In this document: in pieces, positions 33,405 to 42,067 of the stretch
Numbering within the stretch: the first letter of the stretch is position 1
Layout: every line of letters begins with the position of its first letter
DNA from: Kitasatospora fiedleri
Lineage (GTDB): Bacteria; Actinomycetota; Actinomycetes; Streptomycetales; Streptomycetaceae
DNA length: 64,000 bases
Reading direction: 5' to 3'
NCBI RefSeq assembly: GCF_948472415.1
Contig: NZ_OX419519.1
Coordinates: 3,286,001-3,350,000, forward strand
Notes under the pieces: model-generated
The model's database searches: none
Seen by the model: the letters and a program-made list of their open reading frames with translations, nothing else
What the model was told of the DNA's origin: nothing
Program-made: the position numbers and the translations under genes

Positions 33405-34420
33405 CGGGCGCGCTCCCCCATCAGGTCGGCCGCTCCGGTGTCGAGCAGCCTGGTGGCCAGGGCGCGGCCCAGGGCCGCGGCCTGCTCCTCGGCGGTCTCG
33501 TCGGGGACGAGGGGGCCGTTGGCGGACATCTTGAGCAGTTCGGTGCCGTCGGTGGTGCCGACCACGCCGTCCAGGCGCAGTTCGGTGCCGGTCCAGCCGG
33601 CCAGTGCGGCGACCGGGGCGGAGCAGCCCGCCTCCAGGGTGGCCAGCAGGGCGCGCTCGGCGACCACGGCGGCCCGGGTGGGGCGGTGGTCGAGCCGGGC
33701 CAGCACGGCAGCCAGGGTCGGGTCGACGCACTCGACGGCGAGCGCGCCCTGCCCGGGGGCGGGGAGCATCAGCGCGGGGTCGAGGTGCTCGGTGATCTCG
33801 GCGGAGCGGCCGAGCCGGTTGAGTCCGGCGGTGGCCAGCACCACGGCGTCGAGTTCGCCGGAGGCGACGTAGCCGATCCGGGTGTCGACGTTGCCGCGGA
33901 TCGGCACGGTCTCCAGGTCGGCGCCGCGGGCGCGGGCCCAGGCGTTCAGCTGGGCCATCCGGCGCGGGGAGCCGGTGCCGATCCGGACGGTGCGGCCGGC
34001 GCTCCCGCCGACCAGCCCGGCCAGGTCCAGGCCGTCGCGGGCGACCAGCGCGTCCCGGACGTCCTCGCGCTCGGGGACGGCGGCCAGCAGCAGCCCGGCG
34101 GGGGCGGCGGTGGGCAGGTCCTTGAGCGAGTGGACGGCCAGGTCGATCCGGCCCTCCAGCAGGGCGTCGCGCAGGGCCGAGACGAACACCCCGGTGCCGC
34201 CGATCTGGGCCAGCGACTCGCGGGAGACGTCCCCGTAGGTGGTGATCTCGACCAGCTCCACCCGGCGGCCGGTGATCGCGGCCACCTCCTCCGCGACCAT
34301 GCCCGACTGGGCCATGGCGAGGGCGCTGCGGCGGGTGCCGAGGCGCAGCGGCGTCACTGTCTCTGGACCATTCATGAGGTGATCGTCCTGGTCGTGCTGG
34401 GGGGCTGACGGGGTGTTCAT
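33401..34420 (-). CDS. hemC: Hydroxymethylbilane synthase HemC
   Basis: The 339-aa protein carries TPLRLGTRRSALAMAQSG, the porphobilinogen-binding arginines and the dipyrromethane-cofactor cysteine in LEAGCSAPVAALA. It polymerises four porphobilinogens. The ATG at 34420 overlaps the hemA stop (ATGA) and has GGAG eight bases before it, so it is chosen; an internal ATG at 34375 would give the more usual length of 324 aa. The extra 15 N-terminal residues are Asp/His-rich and probably unstructured. Confidence 0.93.
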   Translation of the reverse strand: MNTPSAPQHDQDDHLMNGPETVTPLRLGTRRSALAMAQSGMVAEEVAAITGRRVELVEITTYGDVSRESLAQIGGTGVFVSALRDALLEGRIDLAVHSLKDLPTAAPAGLLLAAVPEREDVRDALVARDGLDLAGLVGGSAGRTVRIGTGSPRRMAQLNAWARARGADLETVPIRGNVDTRIGYVASGELDAVVLATAGLNRLGRSAEITEHLDPALMLPAPGQGALAVECVDPTLAAVLARLDHRPTRAAVVAERALLATLEAGCSAPVAALAGWTGTELRLDGVVGTTDGTELLKMSANGPLVPDETAEEQAAALGRALATRLLDTGAADLMGERAR

Positions 34421-35961
34421 CTGGTTGCTCCGGCGGGCGGGGCGGTCGCTCCGGCGGGCGGGGCGAGGGCGGCCTGGGCGGCGGGGATGCCGCCCGGCGG
34501 GATCGAGGAACCCGCCTGGGCGCCGATCGGGGTGCCGGAGACAGCGTGCACTGCCGCGGGGTCCAAGTCGAACAGCTCGCGCAGGGCCTCCGCGTAGGAG
34601 GCCCCGCCGGGTTCGGCGGCGAGCTGCTTGACCTTGACGGTCGGGGCGTGCAGCAGTTTGTCGACCACCCGGCGGACGGTCTGCGAGATCTCCGCGCTGG
34701 AGCGCTCGTCCAGGTCCGGCAGCCGGGAGGTGAGGCGGGCGAGTTCGCCGCGGACCACCTCGGAGGCCATGGCGCGCAGGGCGACCACGGTGGGGGCGAT
34801 CCGGGCGGCGCGCTGGGCCTGCCCGAAGGCGGTGACCTCGTCCGCGACGATGGTGGCCACGGCGTCCACGTCGCCGGCGCCGGGGGTGGCGGCGTGCGCG
34901 TGCGAGAGGCTCTCCAGGTCGACCAGCAGGGCGCCGTCCAGCTCGTGCACGGCGTGGTCGACGTCCCGGGGCATGGCCAGGTCGAGGAAGGCCAGCGGGG
35001 AGGCGGCACTGCGGGCGGCCGTGTTTTCTCGACTCGCCTCCGGGCGCTCCGACCCGGCGTCGACGCTCCTCGCTCCGGCACTTCCTCCTTCGTCGGTCGC
35101 TTGTCGCTCGTCGCTTTCGACACCGGCGCGCCCTTCGGCTCGCGAGCGCCGTACGGCGATGGCGGCGGTGACCTCGGCGGCGTCGATGACGGTGCCGGCC
35201 GCGCCGGTGCAGGAGATCACCAGGTCGACGTCGGCGAGCGCCTGCGGGACCTTCGCGAAGTCCAGGGTGCGGGCGGCGCCGCCGAGGATCTCCACCAGCC
35301 GCTCGGCGCGGGCCGGGGTGCGGTTGGCGATCAGCAGGTCGGTGACGCCGGCGCGGACCAGGGTGGCGGCGGCCAGCGAGCTCATCGAGCCCGCGCCGAC
35401 CACCAGGGCGCGCTTGCCGGCCACCGGGCCGGCCCCGGCGGCGACCTGCTCCAGGCCGAAGGTGACCAGCGACTGCCCGGCCCGGTCGATGCCGGTCTCG
35501 CTGTGCGCCCGCTTGCCGACCCGCAGGGCCTGCTGGAACAGCTCGTTCAGGCCGCGGCCCGCGGTGTGCTCCTCCTGCGCCTTGGCCAGCGCGTCGCGCA
35601 GCTGGCCGAGGATCTGGCCCTCGCCGACGACCATCGAGTCCAGTCCGCAGGCCACCGAGAACAGGTGGTGGACGGCCCGGTCCTCGTAGTGCACGTACAG
35701 GTGGGGGGTGAGTTCGTCGAGGTCGACGCCGCCGTGCCCGGCGAGCAGTTGGGACAGCTCGGCGACGCCCGCGTGGAACTTGTCCACGTCGGCGTACAGC
35801 TCGATCCGGTTGCAGGTGTTGACCAGCGCGGCCTCGCCGACGGTCGCCGAGGCGGCGGCCTCGTGCAGCACCCGGGTCGGGCTGTCGCCGGTGAGCGCCG
35901 CGCGCTCCAGCACGCCGACCGGCGCGGTCCGGTGGCTCAGACCGACTACCAGAAGACTCAT
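34417..35961 (-). CDS. hemA: Glutamyl-tRNA reductase HemA
   Basis: A 514-aa NADPH-dependent glutamyl-tRNA reductase with the thioester cysteine in NTCNRIELYAD (Cys50 region), the NADPH site GAGSMSSLAAATL and a C-terminal dimerisation domain. It makes glutamate-1-semialdehyde for HemL. About 50 residues after the NADPH domain (rich in Arg, Glu, Ser and Ala, encoded at roughly 35010-35155) are extra compared with the E. coli enzyme and use less GC-rich codons than the rest. It follows rex by about 30 bp and overlaps hemC, so the operon is controlled from the rex promoter. Confidence 0.95.
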   Translation of the reverse strand: MSLLVVGLSHRTAPVGVLERAALTGDSPTRVLHEAAASATVGEAALVNTCNRIELYADVDKFHAGVAELSQLLAGHGGVDLDELTPHLYVHYEDRAVHHLFSVACGLDSMVVGEGQILGQLRDALAKAQEEHTAGRGLNELFQQALRVGKRAHSETGIDRAGQSLVTFGLEQVAAGAGPVAGKRALVVGAGSMSSLAAATLVRAGVTDLLIANRTPARAERLVEILGGAARTLDFAKVPQALADVDLVISCTGAAGTVIDAAEVTAAIAVRRSRAEGRAGVESDERQATDEGGSAGARSVDAGSERPEASRENTAARSAASPLAFLDLAMPRDVDHAVHELDGALLVDLESLSHAHAATPGAGDVDAVATIVADEVTAFGQAQRAARIAPTVVALRAMASEVVRGELARLTSRLPDLDERSSAEISQTVRRVVDKLLHAPTVKVKQLAAEPGGASYAEALRELFDLDPAAVHAVSGTPIGAQAGSSIPPGGIPAAQAALAPPAGATAPPAGATR

Positions 35962-35992
35962 GCCCCCACCTCGTCGTGACGGATGTTCGTGC

Positions 35993-36856
35993 TCACGCCG
36001 GCATCACCGCGGACAGGTCGTCGTCCGGGCCGCCCTTGGCGGCGGGGGCGCCCTTGGCCTGCTCGGCCTTGCCGCCGGCGGCCCGGCGCAGCTTGGCGGC
36101 CGCGGCCCGGACCGGACCGGGGGCGCGGTCGAGCACCGAGTCGCCCGCGGACGGCTCGTCGCCGGCCTTGCGCTGCTCGTGGAAGGCGAGGATCTGCAGC
36201 TCTATCGACAGGTCGACCTTGCGCACGTCCACCCCGTCCGGCACGGTCAGCACGGTCGGGGCGAAGTTCAGGATGCTGGTCACGCCGGCCTCCACCAGCC
36301 GGTCGCAGACCTGCTGGGCGGCGCCGGGCGGGGTGGTGATCACGCCGATGGAGACCTGCTGGGTGGCGACGATCTCCTCCAGCTCGTCCATGTGCCGCAC
36401 GGGCAGGCCCGCGGCGGTGCTGCCGACCACGTGCGGGTCGGCGTCCAGCAGGGCGGCCACCCGGAACCCGCGGGAGGCGAAACCGCCGTAGTTGGCGAGG
36501 GCGTGGCCCAGGTTGCCGATGCCGACGATGACGACCGGCCAGTCCTGGGTGAGGCCCAGCTCGCGGGAGATCTGGTAGACGAGGTACTCCACGTCGTAGC
36601 CGACGCCGCGGGTGCCGTAGGAGCCCAGGTAGGAGAAGTCCTTGCGGAGCTTCGCCGAGTTCACCCCGGCGGCGGCGGCCAGCTCCTCGGAGGAGACGGT
36701 CGGGACCGAGCGCTCGGAGAGCGCGGTCAGGGCCCGCAGGTAGAGCGGGAGGCGGGCCACGGTCGCCTCCGGGATGCCCCGCGCACGCGAGGGCCTGCGC
36801 GCGGCGCCCTGGTCGGGCGTCTGCGAACTGCTGGGTGAGGGTCGGCCGATTGCCAC
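35993..36856 (-). CDS. rex: Redox-sensing transcriptional repressor Rex
   Basis: The 287-aa protein has an N-terminal winged helix (about residues 20-90, with VNSAKLRKDFSYLGSYGTRG) and a Rossmann domain starting VVIVGIGNLGHALANYGG that binds NADH/NAD+. Rex releases its operators when NADH is high. GTG at 36856, five bases after AGGAG, is chosen over an upstream in-frame ATG at 36961 because the intervening region contains the operator. A C-terminal Ala/Lys/Gly/Pro-rich tail is longer than in Thermus Rex. It is the first gene of the haem operon and must regulate itself through the 36903 site. Confidence 0.94.
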   Translation of the reverse strand: MAIGRPSPSSSQTPDQGAARRPSRARGIPEATVARLPLYLRALTALSERSVPTVSSEELAAAAGVNSAKLRKDFSYLGSYGTRGVGYDVEYLVYQISRELGLTQDWPVVIVGIGNLGHALANYGGFASRGFRVAALLDADPHVVGSTAAGLPVRHMDELEEIVATQQVSIGVITTPPGAAQQVCDRLVEAGVTSILNFAPTVLTVPDGVDVRKVDLSIELQILAFHEQRKAGDEPSAGDSVLDRAPGPVRAAAAKLRRAAGGKAEQAKGAPAAKGGPDDDLSAVMPA

Positions 36857-36902
36857 GTTGCTCCTGTGGGTGAAGCTGGGCTTGGACCGCCAGGCTATGC
36901 GT

Positions 36903-36920
36903 TTGTGAACGTGTGCACAA
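36903..36920. promoter_or_regulatory. Rex operator (ROP) of the rex-hem operon
   Basis: TTGTGAACGTGTGCACAA matches the S. coelicolor ROP pattern TTGTGAAnnnnTTCACAA except for one base in the right arm. It lies 46 bp upstream of the rex start. Rex bound here would repress rex and the hem genes when NADH is low. Confidence 0.85.
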
Positions 36921-36957
36921 AGATGGTGTCCGATTTGTCCCCGAACAGTGACACGCA

Positions 36958-37641
36958 TCACTCGTCACCCGCCGAACCGATCAGCGCCCGCGGGCCCTCC
37001 ACCCCGGCCGGCCACGGGCCCAGCGGCGCCACCCGGCGCAGCAGCGGGGCCTCCGCCCGGGAGCGCGCCGAGCCGGCCGGACCCAGCCGCGGCCACGGCA
37101 CCGCGGGCCCGGCGGGGGCGGCCGGCAGCCGGACGTCCGCGCAGCCCGTCCGGCGGCAGTGCCGCAGCAGCTCGACCGTCGCCCGCGCGTCGCCCAGCGC
37201 GGTGTGCGCCGGGAACCAGCCCAGCCCGGCCGCCTCCACGCACGCGGACAGGCCGAACCCGCCCGCCTCCGGCAGCATCCGGCGGGCGATGCGCATCGTG
37301 CACAGCAGCGGCACCGGCGGCAGCGCCACCCCGATCCGGGCGAACTCGCGCTCCAGGAACGCCCGGTCGCAGGTCACGTGGTGGCCCACCAGCACCCGGC
37401 CGGCCAGCAGCTCCAGCAGCCGCGGCGCGATCTGCCGGAACTTCGGCGCGCCCTCGACGTCGTCCTGCGCTATCCCGTGCACGTGCGTCGGCCCGACCGG
37501 ACCGGCCGGGTCGAGCAGGGTGGCGAACTCCCGCTCGGTGCGCAGCGCGGCGTCCAGCTGCACCACGGCGACCTCGACCACCCGGTGGCGCCAGGGGCTA
37601 CGACCGGTGGCCTCGACGTCGACGACGGCATAGCCGTTCAT
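36958..37641 (-). CDS. DnaQ-like 3'-5' exonuclease (DEDDh)
   Basis: The 227-aa protein has an exonuclease domain with the four catalytic elements: VVDVEATG (Asp/Glu, motif I), HHVTCDRAFLEREF (motif II Asp) and HTALGDARAT (motif III His/Asp). It belongs to the family of the DNA polymerase III proofreading subunit but is a stand-alone actinobacterial version; the C-terminal third is Ala/Pro-rich. ATG at 37641 with GAGGAGG close upstream is used. Its stop lies about 100 bp before rex, so read-through is possible but the ROP lies between. Confidence 0.85.
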   Translation of the reverse strand: MNGYAVVDVEATGRSPWRHRVVEVAVVQLDAALRTEREFATLLDPAGPVGPTHVHGIAQDDVEGAPKFRQIAPRLLELLAGRVLVGHHVTCDRAFLEREFARIGVALPPVPLLCTMRIARRMLPEAGGFGLSACVEAAGLGWFPAHTALGDARATVELLRHCRRTGCADVRLPAAPAGPAVPWPRLGPAGSARSRAEAPLLRRVAPLGPWPAGVEGPRALIGSAGDE

Positions 37642-37799
37642 CGCGCCCTCCTCTTGCACGGCCCCCGGCGGACACGGAAACCGTTCGATCGTAAGCCGAG
37701 AAGTGAAGGAACTCCTAGGCCGATCTTCATCGAACGTTCACGAAGCACCGGTGCCCCAGGAGGGGCGGGCGAGGGGGCGCGAAGGGGCCGGGCGGCGGG

Positions 37800-38072
37800 C
37801 TAGGCGCCCAGCGCCTTGCGGAGCCGGGCCTCGTCGACCCGCCAGAAGTCGTGCTGGCGGCCGTCGACCAGGGTGACCGGGATCTGCTCGGCGTACTGCT
37901 CGTACAGGGCCGGGTCCTGGAGGACGTCCTTCTCCTCGAAGGACGCGCCCAGCTCGGCGGTGACCCTGAGGATCACCGCGCGGGCGTCCTCGCAGAGGTG
38001 GCAGCCGGGCTTGCCGATCAGGGTGACGGTGGTGTCGGCGGGGTTCTTCCTCGCGCGTCGCAGCAGGCTCAC
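37800..38072 (-). CDS. Glutaredoxin-like protein
   Basis: The 90-aa product has a thioredoxin fold with the active site GKPGCHLCEDA near residues 20-30 and the cis-Pro segment EQIPVTLVDG. Such small glutaredoxin/thioredoxin-like proteins act on disulfides; the His-Leu between the cysteines is common in this actinobacterial group. The GTG at 38072 gives the expected length. GTG at 38111 is also in frame; neither has a clear ribosome binding site. It lies upstream of the exonuclease gene in the same direction and is divergent from the HAD gene. Confidence 0.82.
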   Translation of the reverse strand: MSLLRRARKNPADTTVTLIGKPGCHLCEDARAVILRVTAELGASFEEKDVLQDPALYEQYAEQIPVTLVDGRQHDFWRVDEARLRKALGA

Positions 38073-38167
38073 CGGTTCATTGTGCCGCTCGTCGCGCCGC
38101 CGCCCGTTCACTGCTCGGGCACTCCTCGGACACGGGCCCGGACGGCCGCGCTGACTATGCTCGTCGC

Positions 38168-39100
38168 ATGGCCGCGCTACGAAGGCTCACCCAGTCAAGG
38201 CGTTCCACCGACGACCGGACCGCCCTGGCGGCCGAGGCCGCCGCCGACGCCGCCAGCGCCCAGCTGGCGCCGGAGCCGTCGAAGGCCCCCGAGGCGCCGG
38301 AGGGCGACCACACGCCGGAGCCCGGGGACGTCCGGGCCGCCGCGTTCTTCGACTGCGACAACACGATCCTGCGCGGCGCGGCGATCTTCTACCTCGGGGT
38401 CGGGCTGTACCGGCGGCGCTTCTTCTCCCGCCGCGACCTGGCCCGGTTCGCCTGGCAGCAGGCGGCGTTCCGGCTGCGCGGCGCGGAGAACCCGGAGCAC
38501 ATCGCCGACGCCCGGGACAGCGCGCTCGGCCTGGTGGCCGGCAAGCGCACCGCGGACCTGGAGCAGATCTGCGAGGAGATCTTCGAGCCGGTGCTGGCCG
38601 AGAAGGTCTGGCCGGGCACCCGGGCGCTGGTGCAGATGCACCTGGACGCCGGGCAGCGGGTGTGGCTGGTGACCGCCGCGCCGCAGGAGGTGGCCCGGCT
38701 GATCGCGCGCCGGCTGGGCATGACCGGCGCGCTCGGCACCGTCGCGGAGACCCGGGACGGCGAGTACACCGGCCGGCTGGTCGGCGGGATGCTGCACGGC
38801 CCGGCCAAGGCGGCCGCGGTGCAGGCGCTGGCCCGCCGCGAGCACCTGGACCTGGCGCGCTGCGCGGCGTTCAGCGACTCCGCCAACGACATCCCGATGC
38901 TGAGCCTGGTCGGCCACCCGTACGTGATCAACCCGGACGGGGAGCTGCGCCGGCACGCCCGGGCGATGGGCTGGCGGGTGCGGGACTTCCGCACCGGGCG
39001 GAAGGCGGCCCGGATCGGCGTCCCGGCGGCGGCCGGGCTGGGCGTGCTGGTGGGGGCGGCCGCGGCGGCGGTCGCGGTGCACCGCCGGCAGCGGGCCTGA
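38168..39100 (+). CDS. HAD-IB family hydrolase, membrane tethered
   Basis: The 310-aa protein has a 50-residue disordered Ala/Glu/Pro N-terminus, then a HAD core with the nucleophile motif FFDCDNTIL (near residue 60), VTAAPQEV (motif II), a Lys near PAKAAAVQAL and FSDSANDIPML (motif IV). This pattern is the serine phosphatase-like IB group. The C-terminal AGLGVLVGAAAAAVAVHRR is a predicted membrane helix. This gene is the usual left neighbour of bldN in Streptomyces. Substrate unknown. Confidence 0.86.
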   Translation: MAALRRLTQSRRSTDDRTALAAEAAADAASAQLAPEPSKAPEAPEGDHTPEPGDVRAAAFFDCDNTILRGAAIFYLGVGLYRRRFFSRRDLARFAWQQAAFRLRGAENPEHIADARDSALGLVAGKRTADLEQICEEIFEPVLAEKVWPGTRALVQMHLDAGQRVWLVTAAPQEVARLIARRLGMTGALGTVAETRDGEYTGRLVGGMLHGPAKAAAVQALARREHLDLARCAAFSDSANDIPMLSLVGHPYVINPDGELRRHARAMGWRVRDFRTGRKAARIGVPAAAGLGVLVGAAAAAVAVHRRQRA

Positions 39101-39618
39101 CGCCGCGGCGACCCGGCGCTGCCACCCGGCGTCGACCCGGCACCGCCGCCCGGCGTCAACACGACGCGGCCGCCCGGCGTCAACGCGGTGTCGACGACAC
39201 GCCCTCCGACGGGTGGTCGTGCACGTCAGCGGGGGTGAACCCGCCCCGGACGGGCGGCGGTTCGGGAACGTCCGGCCCTGACCGGAACTGATCGTTCGGC
39301 AGACGGGCAAAGTCATGGGTTGGGGCGGCCGATAGCGGGGAAACCCGGCCTGCACACCGGTGTTCGGTCACCCGACGTGCACAAGTGGTCACATTGAGCC
39401 GGATGGATGGCGCCAACTCCGGTCACCGACAGGTGAATATCCGCAAGAAGTGGACCTCAATCGACCACTTCGACCACGCGGTGTAGCTGTCATTGCACAA
39501 AGCGTTATTCTCTCCTGGATGCACCCCGCCCGCAGCGTCCCCGTGACGGGCGGTCCGTGCGGCGTGCTCTCCGCACAGGCGGAGGTGATCCGTCCACAGT
39601 TCTGCCTCTGGGAGTCCC
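39101..39618. other. bldN upstream region
   Basis: This 518-bp stretch has no gene. The first 80 bp are degenerate CCCGGCGT repeats. It then carries two GGTG/CACC inverted repeats (39359-39372, 39423-39436) that resemble BldD sites, and an AT-richer area at 39490-39515 that is a plausible promoter. Confidence 0.5.
39359..39436. promoter_or_regulatory. Two BldD-like inverted repeats upstream of bldN
   Basis: GGTGTTCGGTCACC (39359-39372) and TCACCGACAGGTGA (39423-39436) are 14-base inverted repeats. BldD is known to repress bldN in S. coelicolor. The spacing is one base off the published 13-base consensus, so these are candidates only. Confidence 0.4.
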
Positions 39619-40494
39619 GTGTACCCACCCGTCCGGAACGACGCGCCAGCCACCTCCCGCCCGCCGACCGCCACTCTGCGCCGCGGTGTGCGCCTGGAAC
39701 GGCTGTGGGCCGCGATCCGCGAGTTCGAACTGGCCGTCCCGCAGCCCGCGGTGGCCGGCCCCGCGTTCGCCGCGCCCGCCCCGGCCGCGTTCGCCGCGCC
39801 GCTGCTGCGCTCGACCACGACCGGCTCCGCCGGCGGCGGAACCTCCGGCAGCGCCCCCGCCACGGGCCCGCGCGGCCGCACCGTGCCCGCCCCCGGCAGC
39901 CGCGGCCGCTCCCGCAGCGCGCCCGCCGGGCCCGGCTACGACACCGAGCACAACCCGGTGGTGGAGCTGGTCGAACGGGCCCAGAACGGCGAGAGCGAAG
40001 CCTTCGGCCGGCTCTACGACCACTACGCCGACACCGTGTACCGGTACATCTACTACCGGGTCGGCAGCCGGGCCACCGCCGAGGACCTGACCAGCGAGAC
40101 CTTCCTGCGCGCGCTGCGCCGGATCGGCACCTTCACCTGGCAGGGCCGCGACTTCGGCGCCTGGCTGGTGACCATCGCCCGCAACCTGGTGGCCGACCAC
40201 TTCAAGTCCAGCCGGTTCCGGCTGGAGGTCACCACCGGCGAGATGCTCGACTCCAACGAGTGCGAGCGCAGCCCCGAGGAGTCGGTGCTGGAGTCGCTCT
40301 CCAACGCCGCCCTGCTGGACGCGGTGCGCCGGCTCAACCCGCAACAGCAGGAGTGCGTCACGCTGCGCTTCCTGCAGGGCCTGTCGGTCGCCGAGACGGC
40401 CCGGATCATGGGCAAGAACGAGGGCGCCATCAAGACGCTGCAGTACCGCGCGGTGCGCACGCTGGCCCGCCTGCTGCCGCCGGACGCCAGGTGA
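39619..40494 (+). CDS. bldN: ECF sigma factor BldN, with pro-sequence
   Basis: The 291-aa protein has a long N-terminal extension (about residues 1-110, Ala/Pro/Gly-rich) ahead of sigma region 2 (AEDLTSETFLRALRRI, near 153-170) and region 4 (LSVAETARIMGKNEGAIKTL, near 255-274). BldN in Streptomyces is made as a pro-sigma, is required for aerial hyphae and switches on chaplin, rodlin and bldM genes. The extension length and neighbours (HAD gene upstream, rsbN downstream) fit BldN. Its target-type genes (three chaplins, two rodlin-like) lie 10-14 kb to the left. Confidence 0.93.
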   Translation: MYPPVRNDAPATSRPPTATLRRGVRLERLWAAIREFELAVPQPAVAGPAFAAPAPAAFAAPLLRSTTTGSAGGGTSGSAPATGPRGRTVPAPGSRGRSRSAPAGPGYDTEHNPVVELVERAQNGESEAFGRLYDHYADTVYRYIYYRVGSRATAEDLTSETFLRALRRIGTFTWQGRDFGAWLVTIARNLVADHFKSSRFRLEVTTGEMLDSNECERSPEESVLESLSNAALLDAVRRLNPQQQECVTLRFLQGLSVAETARIMGKNEGAIKTLQYRAVRTLARLLPPDAR

Positions 40495-40797
40495 CCCGCC
40501 GACCGTGGACGCGATAGCCCACAGACCGTCGCCGCGCCCTCCGGCGCCCGACGGACCGTCAACCCGCTTCGGGCACAGGCACGTCCGGGTGAAGCGGCGG
40601 TCATCTGCTCTGCTTAATACGCCAGGGGGGTCGTGCGTAACCGACTCCGGACACCGCTCGTTGGCCAGCGTGCAATCCGCCACCGGGCCCGCGGTCAAGT
40701 GGGAACTCGAACTGTCACCCGATGGTGTGGTTTCGGCCTGTCGGGACAACCAACCGGCGGGCCACGGTGTCGAAAACGACGAAGGGAGGTGTGGCCC
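40495..40797. other. bldN-rsbN gap
   Basis: A 303-bp region between bldN and rsbN with no convincing gene. It is long for an operon gap and probably includes a separate rsbN promoter. A rightward open frame (40505-40801) has no start with support and overlaps rsbN in another frame. Confidence 0.45.
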
Positions 40798-42006
40798 GTG
40801 ACGGCAAACGTGCTGGAGCACCGGCGGGCGAAGTCCTTCGCCGAGGCGCTGGAGGCCCACCAGAGTGACCACCGGAGCAGCGGCTCGCACCGGGCAGGCT
40901 CCGCCGCCATGACCGAGCTCCTCGCGATGGCCGACGCGCTCGGTGCGGTCCCCGCCCCCGAGCTCAGCGCCGAGACGCGGACGGTCCAACGCGCCCAGCT
41001 GATGGCCGCGTTCGAGCAGGAGTGGGCCGGTGGCGCCCCCACCGCGGTCCTCCCCGCCCAGCGCGGCCGACGCGCCCAGCGCACCCGCTGGGGCCGCCGG
41101 CTGGCCATCGGCGGCCTGGTCGCCGGCGTCGCGGTCGGCGGGTTCGCCGGGGCCGCCGCCGCCTCCACCAACGCCCTCCCCGGCGACGCCCTGTACGGCA
41201 TGAAGCGCGGCCTGGAAGGGCTGCGCCTCGACTGGGCGGACAACGACACCGAGCGCGGCGCGCTGCTGCTCCGGCAGGCGTCCACCCGCCTCGACGAGGC
41301 GCAGTCGCTGCTCGGCCGCTCCGACAGCCCGACCGCGCTCAGCCCCGCCACGGTCGACCAGGTCCGCCGCGCGCTCGACGACATGCACGCCGAGGCGCTG
41401 CGCGGCCGGGACCTGCTGCGCGCCGTCTACCGCACCAACGGCTCGCTCACCCCGATGCGCCAGCTCGCCGGCTTCGCCGGGGAGGACCAGCGCTGGTCGG
41501 TCCTGCAGTCCAAGCTCCCGTCCGGGCTGAGCAGCCAGGCCACCAAGGTCGACCAGCTCTTCGACGACATAAGCGAGGACGTCGCGCCGCTCCGGCTGGA
41601 GCAGACCCCCGGCCAGGGCGGCAGCGGCGGCAGCGGGAGCACCGCGGGGAGCGGCGGGGACGGCGGCAGCAGCGCCGGTACCGGCACCGGCACGGGGCAG
41701 CAGCCGCTGCTGCCCGGCACCGGAGCGCCCGGCGGCGCGAGCGGCGGCCACGAGCCGGGCGCCGTCCCGTCCGTGCGGGTCACGCCGCCGCCCGGCGCGG
41801 CCACCTCGGGCGGGCTCGGCGACCTGCTGGGCGGCCTGACCGGCACCGGGGCCTCCCCCGCCGCGACCGGCTCCCCGGCGGCCTCCGGCGGCGCCACCCC
41901 GGCGGCCCCCTCGGGCTCCCCGTCCGCGCCCGCCGGGGGCGCGGTGCCGGGCATCACCCTCCCGCCGCTCATCCCGGGCCTGCTGCCGGGGCTGACGCTC
42001 AACTGA
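40798..42006 (+). CDS. rsbN: Anti-sigma factor RsbN
   Basis: The 402-aa product has an N-terminal cytoplasmic domain, one transmembrane helix (about residues 102-122, RLAIGGLVAGVAVGGFAG), and an extracellular part with a DUF5667-like helical domain followed by a long Gly/Ser/Pro/Thr tail. RsbN holds BldN inactive at the membrane. GTG at 40798 has GGGAGG at good spacing. The tail after about residue 270 is low complexity with GSGG and PAATG-type units. Location and domain order match the known bldN-rsbN pair. Confidence 0.88.
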   Translation: MTANVLEHRRAKSFAEALEAHQSDHRSSGSHRAGSAAMTELLAMADALGAVPAPELSAETRTVQRAQLMAAFEQEWAGGAPTAVLPAQRGRRAQRTRWGRRLAIGGLVAGVAVGGFAGAAAASTNALPGDALYGMKRGLEGLRLDWADNDTERGALLLRQASTRLDEAQSLLGRSDSPTALSPATVDQVRRALDDMHAEALRGRDLLRAVYRTNGSLTPMRQLAGFAGEDQRWSVLQSKLPSGLSSQATKVDQLFDDISEDVAPLRLEQTPGQGGSGGSGSTAGSGGDGGSSAGTGTGTGQQPLLPGTGAPGGASGGHEPGAVPSVRVTPPPGAATSGGLGDLLGGLTGTGASPAATGSPAASGGATPAAPSGSPSAPAGGAVPGITLPPLIPGLLPGLTLN

Positions 42007-42017
42007 GGGCGCGGCGG

Positions 42018-42059
42018 CCGGGGGGCGGGGGGAGCCGGACGGCTCCCCCCGCCCCCCGG
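42018..42059. terminator. Perfect 19-bp hairpin between rsbN and the acyltransferase gene
   Basis: CCGGGGGGCGGGGGGAGCC (42018-42036) and its exact complement (42041-42059) flank a 4-base loop. It serves both convergent genes. Confidence 0.88.
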
Positions 42060-42067
42060 TCCGTGCG

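Noticed and set aside
39180..39416. Leftward 78-codon frame upstream of bldN
   Set aside because: No family, no ribosome binding site, and it spans the likely bldN control region.
40505..40801. Small rightward open frame between bldN and rsbN
   Set aside because: No ribosome binding site, shadow-like composition, and it ends in the rsbN start region in another frame.
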